A DNA stretch of 23,465 nt, from contig ATSW01113478.1 of NCBI GenBank assembly GCA_000444245.1, positions 1 through 23,465 of the forward strand, given 5' to 3'. The notes under the pieces were generated by a model, which ran no database searches, had not been told where the DNA came from, and was given only the letters and a program-made list of their open reading frames with translations. Source of the DNA: Botryllus schlosseri. Taxonomy: Eukaryota > Chordata > Ascidiacea > Stolidobranchia > Styelidae. The position numbers and the translations under genes are program-made. Of this stretch, positions 11,001 to 20,000 are shown piece by piece (positions within the stretch are counted from its first letter, which is position 1; each line of letters starts with the position of its first letter).

Positions 11001-14000
11001 CTATCATATTTTTGTATCACAATGTTGTGACATGTTCTGATGAAATTCTTACAAAACACAACTGAACAGTAGTTGAATTACTGGTTTGAAAGAAGAATTA
11101 ACTTTAGAGAAGGGACACACATCTCATACCTGAGACAAGATTCCTTATTTTGGAAACCTACCGTTTCTACTCACTTTAGGTCAGGGGTCTCAAACATGCG
11201 GCCCACGTCGAAAGTATGGTATAGCAGCAATTTTATTCAGATATTTGAAAATGTGATTTTTTGTGCCAGACATGATTTGCTACATAGTAAATCACATTTT
11301 TACGATGGGCGGGGAATGTGGAATGACATTCTGAAAGGTCCCTACTTGAATACTTGGAAAGACTTGAATACCCCTTTAATTGATGCTGGGGCAGAGACGA
11401 CCTTCAAAAACTAGATAATGGGTTCGCGAGCAAATTTGAGTTTGAGACTCCTGCCTTAGATATTCAGAATGCACTCCATAATAGGGAAACAGTTGATACG
11501 CTTGACCAAAGCTTTGTGGATATAAGCCTAAGCCTTCTTTTGACGCGCGACCACTTATGCTGTGTAAGTCTGACCATGGACTTTTGTGTCAGGTTACGGG
11601 GTGGAGCGGTCCGGCAATCGAACTCATGACGTTCTCTGTCGACTGTGTGAAGAGGGAACTTGCTCGTACCGATATTCAGACACAGAAATATGCATGCCAA
11701 CTACCGACCCGTGAGTAATTATACATCGCTGTTACAAGCAGTTGAAATAGCGTTTCAAATATTATTTGACAAAGTAACCAGAGGTGCTAAAGTAGCCATC
11801 GTAGGTACTACAGTTGAAGTATCAATTACAAGTAGCAATTTCTAAGACGTGACAAAACTGCTGCAAGGGCAAGCACAAATTAACAGTCTGAAAAGCACTC
11901 AAAAAGATAGAATTGGTCAAGGGGTCTCTTGCTTTTAGCGGTATGTCGGAGGTGACTACTTTTTATATTGAAAGGTTCATTTTTTCGGCGTACGCGAAAC
12001 GACAATAGAGTTAGGTGCAATTTTGGGAAATAAAATTACCCTATCGTAGTACAAGGCACATTTTGCCAAGTTCATATGACAATTTCACTGATAAGGTGAT
12101 GCAAATATTCCCTGAACCAGTCTTATTCAGCCTTTATCGGGATGATACGCCCTTTAAACATTTACACGAATGTTGTACACCCCAGTGTACGAATAATGTT
12201 CGCTGGTAGCTTTCGGCTTTGAAAACACCCTGATATTTCGCCCACACTGGTATCGTGACAACTAAAAAGATCTACATCAGGGGTGTTCAACCTCTTGGTA
12301 TTCATGGCCGCATTTCGATTACATCTCAGCATGAGATAGGTGATCAAGTTTTCATGGCCCTCCTGCAAAAGGCTCATGACCACGGCTCAATGCTCACATA
12401 TTGGTAACTACTGCTTACAGAATGTAGTGGCATCCAGTTGACTTGTGCAGCGCCAGTATTGGTGAGATTAATAAATTCCTGATCAGATTATTGAAACACA
12501 TCTCAATGGCTCGAGGAATAGAGTCTATGAAAATGAAAGCATGGTCCAAACTTTGTTTGGTATGATGCCAACATGGTCTGGAATTGCGTGGTCAAATGCA
12601 AATTATCTCACACCTTGACATGAAACGGCTTCGTCACCAAATTTTTGTTAAAGGTTATGGCTTAGAAGCATGATGATTAACATATGTCAGTTTACTTCCC
12701 ATTATGCTTTCCATACCCTAGCGCTTTTCATCAACATCAGGCACTTCACATTCACATGGTAGAGACAAGTCCGACACTGTTTGTCACGTTTTAGCTCTTT
12801 CTCCACTCTTGCTTATATTGGTATTTATAAAAATATTATATTACAGCTGTAACGTTACCTCAGCGCCGGGATCTACCACTTTGCAGCCTCCAATGCCGCC
12901 GAACGAGGAGCAATCCTCGTCATCATATGTTCTTGTACATGTAGCTGTTTTTGTAGGTATGCAATATTTTTATCTCGTCTTTGAAGAAACTTGTTTATTA
13001 CTGAAGACACATACTACCGTAATTTATCATGTATAATACGCACTCTAAAAATGACATGTCGATGCTGGAAAAAAGCCTGTTCCCATGTATAATAAGCCCA
13101 AACGCATACAAATCTTCACTCTTTCTTGAGTCCGTAATTACATAGTAGCCTACCTGTGTCAATGCCGATTTATCATACAACCATTGTGTTGATGAACTTG
13201 AGTGCATGATAAGTTACCAGCAATGGTTATGTTTTAGTGTTAGCGGAAATCAATTACGTACTCTTGAACCATCACGACATAACAATAGGGTTACCATATT
13301 TTGGAAATCTGAAAAGAGGACACTTTTTCAGAATTTTCGGACTTGCAAAACCGGGGGTGCATTCTCAAAAAATGGTAAATATTTCCCACTTTGTGGTCAG
13401 TTGACTAAAAAAAAGGTCAACTTTCCACTCAGCTCCCGAAATACCCGCCGGTGCATCACTTCGGTGCTAATTTACGGTATCTCAGTCGAATTTCGCTATA
13501 ATATCACCAAAATTGTCAAAAAGAGGACAAAATCTCAAAAAAGAGGACAAAAGGGCGTCCTCCGAGGACACTTTCAAAAAAGTCAAAAAAGAGGACAAAT
13601 CCTCTAAAAAGAGGACGTATGGCAGCCCTACATAACAACCGCTAATCAATATGCACTTGATGGAATTAACTCTAAACCATTGAGATATAGGAGCCAAAGC
13701 ATGCGAGGCCCCAGATGCGATAATTCAGGCCAGCGATGATATCTTGCTCACCAGGCTCATCGCAGATGTGATTGTTCAACCCAAGGATTATATCGTGCGC
13801 ATCAGGCCTATTGTCGATGCGACTGTTCAGTCCTGTTTATGATGTGCTAATTCGGGTGAACAACGATTGTGTGTCTGGACAGCAATCAATGCAACAGTTG
13901 GTGTTTCTGCATCAAAAACTACTACAAGCTGATTACGGTACCTGACTAACCTACTGTAGATTTACCTTGTTGCTAATGACCTCTGGGTTTTAAGGAGGCG

Positions 14001-17000
14001 ATAAAATAACGTCCAACTTGATAAGGTGGCCTTGGCTCCGAAACATTTGACAGCCACTGAATTGAATCCTAAATTCATTGTCAAATAGAGTAAAACTATC
14101 CGTGGATTACAATTGCTTGGTTGATAATGTATATTTTGTGATTTTCAGTGCTTATCATATGGACTGCTATTTCTGTGCCAATCGCGATATTTTTCTTATA
14201 CAAGCATTTCCGCTCCAAGCCTGCTAAAGATTCCGTACCAACAGGTAAACCTTTTTGGCATTGGCCTAGTCGTTCTCAGACAAGACTAAGTATTGGAATG
14301 TATATGCCTCGATCAGTAAAAGTATGATCCAGGCTTCAAAATTCTTACGTATTGTTAGTTTTGTGCAGTGGTGCATAGTTAAGTTTATGGTTCTAGAAAA
14401 AATTTGGGTTTTGTTCAGATCTCACTATATAATTTCTTAATGATATGAGTTTAATGGAAATGATTTAGTGAGCTAGTTGTGATGACGAGATGCTTTCAAA
14501 CTGTTTTGACCTGTGACCCATGGCACTTCATTCCAGTCAATATCACCAATTCATACGCTAAGACTATAACCACAACAGATTTCGAGCAGTGAATCCCAAC
14601 CTTCTTTTATTAATGATCCTTTGTGTAAAATATTGTACCTTCTGACCCCTCTTGCGAACTGATGTCACCAGCAGCTACGATACCTTGTTGTCACAACAAT
14701 AAGTAGCATACTGTTTAAATTATGATCATCAATATGTCGTTGCAATTTGTCAATGTCCCTGAATTTCACCATTGAAATGTCTGGTTCGCCTACCAATAGT
14801 GCCAATGATCACTGAATCCGAGCCAGGCAATGATCAGGTCAGGTGTATTAGGTAACTTTTTTGCTAATTTTCTACTTTTTTCAGGACCATGCAACGGTGG
14901 CTATAATTCGTTGCCCCACTCGCCAGGTAATCTATCAGTAGAATCTATGTTTAGTTTTAGGTGTCAGAATGTAGTTTTATAGTGTAGCTCATATATTCTA
15001 CTATTTCTGGTTTGTGGTGAAAGTCAAAACTGATAAAAATGACATCTACGATCCCTATGCATAACAAATATGCAATAATATGTTATAGGCCCTGTGAAAT
15101 AGAAAGGACAATCGCTTCTTTTAGTAAATTTGCCGAATAATAGCCTACATTACAGGAGAGAATTATTATTGCAGTTTACAGCAGTTCTTGATTACATTAT
15201 TTAAATTTAGGATCTGGTGGTGGTGGTGTGCCGGATGGTATCCAACCAACTATGGGAAATCAGGTGTGGGCTTGTTATATGTTTGATATTAAATTTACGA
15301 TTAATATACCGGATACTGACTTTAATTAGAACGGTACGAGCAATGGCCAGGCACAGATTGGCCCTGTTGACGTCGAGGCTGGTAGACCAGAACAAGGGTC
15401 CTCAACGGTGAGCACTATTCTGTGAGATGGATATTAATGATACCTGTAGTCAATTAGTGTGCACTTGGGTGATTTGAGATTTTTCTATGAATGTTCCCAA
15501 AACTGTTCATTGTTCTCGCTATGTCATTGAGGCTAGCGATGTTGCATAAAATTGCTGTTCACATCCTAGTCTGTACGACATGTGGATTTTGGTTTCAAGT
15601 TGTCGGCAGACTTTTGATCTTCTGTCATTATAATCTCTGTAAGCTATAGTTTGGATTATGACGTGTCTAAGTCAGAGATGTTATATGTTACCTTTTTTGC
15701 ACTTTTCAATCCTAATCCAGGACTAATCCCGACATTAGTATTCAGATCTCCTTCATTTTCAAGTCTTAGTTTTAATCCAGCACGGGATTAGTCTCGCGGA
15801 GAAGCTTTACATCAGCTTTGGTATTGTAGTTGCGGAATAAAATAGAAAAAAATCTTTATTAGGATCTATAACACTTCAACTCCTTCCCTTTCTGGCCATT
15901 TTCTAACGGCAGTTTTAATAGTAATTAGGTTTTTGTTTTGAAGTCCCAATACAGTTGTGATTTTCTTGTTATCATGATATCAGAGCTTGCTACAGTAGTC
16001 AGTACTGCTACTCAATTAGAAGTAGAAATGTATATGTAGCCTATAATTATACGGTCTTCCCTTTGTCGGTAGGCTACTGAGGCCTGTGGGTTATGGTCAT
16101 GGACATGGGTCTCCACCACCACCCCCAATCGAAAGCACCAAACCCTCATTTTATGCAGTAACACGGTTTCCATAAGGGAGTCTTATGATTATTCTCGTGT
16201 TGCCTTTGCGTATCAGCTCCTTGTTTGTAACGCTCACCTTCAGCTTGATTCAAATACTTTATCTGTTACCAGCATACTGACGGAGCTGCTGAAGATGAAC
16301 CTTTGATTACTCATAACGAAATTCAGGTATGCTCTCAATTCTCAGCGTTTCAGCTCTGTAGTAGATAGCCAGCTATGCGGTTTGAACACACTCCTGAAGA
16401 TTTAGACACCCGTGCTCTAACTACTGAGATATGATATCAAGTGAAAGCCGTATAAAATCCAATTCTTTGCAGGAAACGAACACTATTTCGGAAAGCCCTG
16501 GAGCCCCGGCCGCCTCGGAAAATATAGAATTGGTTTGTATTGTATATAGAATTATTTCTAGTATGTTTGAACAATTTGTAAGAGTAAATTCTTGCCAACA
16601 GCGTGAGCTTGGAGGTCCTGCAATTCTCTCCAGGCCAGGTGTATCTGTCGAAGGAATGCAGGGAAATGTAGAAGATGTCCCAGAAGTGCAAAATGAATGT
16701 GTGCCCATACCGGAGGAGCAGGTACAGTTTGTTGGTGGCACCTTGCGGTACTTGAGAAGCAAAGTGTCTCCAATTGCTAGGGCCTGGTCGATTACTTTTG
16801 CACACATCCCAGTGTTACGACAGCTTCGAAATTGACAAGTTTCATGATGTAGACATCTCACAGCCAGAGGTGGTCAAAGTAATCATCGTTGGGACTTGGG
16901 TAGAAGTAGAAGTAGAGTTGTAAATTTATACTCAAATACTCAATCAAGTACAGTTTTTCAAGTAAGACATAAAATATGCTAGGTCGAGTTTGACCTGAAA

Positions 17001-20000
17001 ACTGTGAAGTGGGAGTGGTCTAACAGCATAGACACTTGAGTTAGCTGTAGAAGTAAGCAGTACTACACAAAAGTATAAGTTATTGTTGTTGACCACCGCT
17101 GAAGGCTATGAGCAGGGCTGAACCGAGTCGAAAGGTTTCGAGTCACAAGTCAATTCTAATTTTTAGTTTTGACTCGAGTCCAATCGAGTCATTTCCAATT
17201 CATCGCCGAGTCAAGTCAGAGTCAGGGTTCGAGGCTGAGTCACAGTGTGACAGTGATGTGACTGTAGTCCAAGTCATTGTGTTAACTGTTCATTTTCGAG
17301 TCAATCCTGTTCAATTCACTTCATTACTACTCTATTTGGGCTGAATTGAATGCTTCGCATTCATAATTTACTAATTTTCCTCACTTTACCTATTTTCTCA
17401 TACTAATTTACAGACAAAAGTCCTGATAGACGTAATACCAATAATGTGGTCGCTTACTATTCTTCGAAGTCACAACCAAATGCCTTTCTTGGCCGCCCGA
17501 GTCACGAGTCGTTACAACCCTGGCTATCAGGCCAAATCAATTCAATTACTCCAAAGTAAAATTTATGCCAGCAAAACACGACTTTCACGATTAGGAAATA
17601 TTCAGAATTCTCTTCCGATCCTGATCGGGCACTTTTGATGAAATTTGCGATTGATCCTGTTTCTGAAGAACTTGTTTGAGTCCAAATATGTATCCTATAA
17701 ATCTCTTTTGTCCCTTCGAGCCACCCGATCGGGCTGGTTCAAGAGCATCAATTGTTGGTAATTCTTGGTGTGTTCTAACACAGGTATCCGTACCCACAAC
17801 ACCAGAGCAACCAGAGCGGTCAGGTAGGAATGTATCGAACTGCCGTTAACGCACGTGTCAAAATTAACATTTGTATTCGCAGGCACGCAACATCCCAATG
17901 ACAATGTTCAGGATGATCAGGAAGACTTGTCGATATTTGATAGTTACCAAAATGAAATCATTGAGGTATGTTATGTTTATGCTCTTTTAATTTAGTAATT
18001 GATATTTTTCACTAGCAAGAGGCTGAATATTCTCCGACACAATCTTGCAAATCACCAAACTGTCGTAAATATCAGATCTATAATTGTACCGATAATTTTT
18101 GATGTGTTGGCAAAAATTGGATAAGAATAATTGAAAATTGTGAATAAATTCAACTTTTTGCGGCTAATAGTCGAGTATTTTACGAGAAAGGCAAGCATTT
18201 CAATCCCAACCCACATTAACATCATTTTTAGACGGCGTTGTGTTATGTCGTGACTTACTGTAAATCGCATATATTTTCTGCAGTTGAACATACCTCCTGA
18301 TGTCCTAAAGGAAAAGCTGGCCTGTCAAAAATGCTGTGAGTATATTCGGATAACTATTCAATTCAGATCTCGTTCATGAAGACTGTGTTTATATGAAAAG
18401 AGTTGCTAGGAATTACTGGGGTGGGGCAAAATCAAGTAACTTCGGTATTTGATACGGAGTCCAGTATCGCTCACTATGGCGTCATAACAGTATGGAGTGG
18501 CATGGAATATGTAGGCCTACTATATATGGAACCACATTTAAGAGAATTTGGCATTTTATAATCATGCTTATTTCATTGCACTTAGTGACAGTGCTGTGAG
18601 GTGATGTACATGATACCACATGATTTTGATGCTATGACACGACTAATCGGAGACATAATTTATTGATGATAATATAACCTCAAGTGGAAAGGGACGTATA
18701 ATTTTGGCACCGGTATTCTCAAATACTCGCACAATTCGACTCAAATCGTGTCCCCAGGCCTGGTGTCAGCAAATGAGACGCTACACAAGGTACCGCTTTA
18801 TGACAGGATTTTATCCCTTGTGCACCGACAGTCAAGTTACGATGCTCCTTGTGGCATTATATTTTCCCACCTTCCGGCGCAAATATGCGCTTTTGGCACC
18901 GCGGTAAAGACGGCAATAAAATTTTCGGGGCAGTCACCGTAATGCGGCTGGTTCGCCCGGCTGGTATAACATTTTCACCAGATCACCACAGTAATTTTTT
19001 TGCAGTGGAACGTATGCACCATGACTTGGGTTCTCAAACTACAACAATTGGTCTTAAGGAGTTTATACGCAAGTTCAAACTTCTCGGTGAAGGCGGTGAA
19101 GTGAAGATGTCCGATATCGAAAAAGAAAGTTCGTATTCATTGATATATATTTGATATGAATTCGACACAGTTATTTGTTGCAAAGCGTGTTACCAAGCTA
19201 TACAATGGTAGGTGATATGTATATCACCGCATATTGGTATTTACACCTCTGGGCACAAAAATGAAGATGTCCAAGGCTCTAATCTCGCTGACCACCTGTC
19301 AATAAAGACATCCCTGCTGAGCAAAAGTAACGCATTTCCAAGGCCAGGTAGATAAGTAGAGTTGCTGCAAGAAGGGCATCCGTCGTAAAGCATCAACCAG
19401 ATAATCGTGCTGATCACTACTATGATCCACTATCGCAAGCCCGCAATCTAGAGAAGCCAAATAACTCTCAATGTGGGAGGTTGAACCGCTAGTTTTGCCC
19501 TGCCACAGTGCCGTACTGTTGGTAACAGACAAAACGGAAATATAGGCATATATCTCTTGTGGTCTGTACAAGTGCAGTCCCTGCATACATCCCTTTCATT
19601 TCAATAAGATATATGCTCCAGTCATGGTGCCAGATACCCAACTCCTATGTTATCTACTAATATTGTGAGCAGGCAACGTCTTTGCGATCTGCTCATCGCC
19701 AAAGCCACAGAGTGTTTTGCAATCACTTTGATAGTAGGCGGCCCTATAAAAATTGCAGAATGCGCTTAAGGGGGTGGGTTTATTTGTTTGCTGCAATTGA
19801 GTCATTAAGGTTGGGTTTGGCTTTGGATCGCGCAATCCTCATGTTGTGTACTGCATCCAGTCGGTTTTGCTAGTCAATAATTTTATCAGGTAAATTCTAA
19901 TTGTTGACCTTCCCAAACTGCTGTACAGACCCCGGCTGCCCTATACCATCAACGGCTTTAACACTCAAATGACCGTCATCTGCATGGTCACTCGAGGGGA

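Noticed and set aside
11464-11700. 78-residue minus-strand ORF
   Set aside because: Antisense to exon 5, whose TNFR cysteine pattern and splice sites are clear.
13206-13607. 133-residue + strand ORF rich in Lys/Arg
   Set aside because: It overlaps the MITE at 13286-13630; its lysines come from repeated AAAAGAGGACAAA.
16421-16861. 146-residue minus-strand ORF with several cysteines
   Set aside because: Antisense shadow of exon 12, which is supported by phase, splice sites and tail composition on the + strand.
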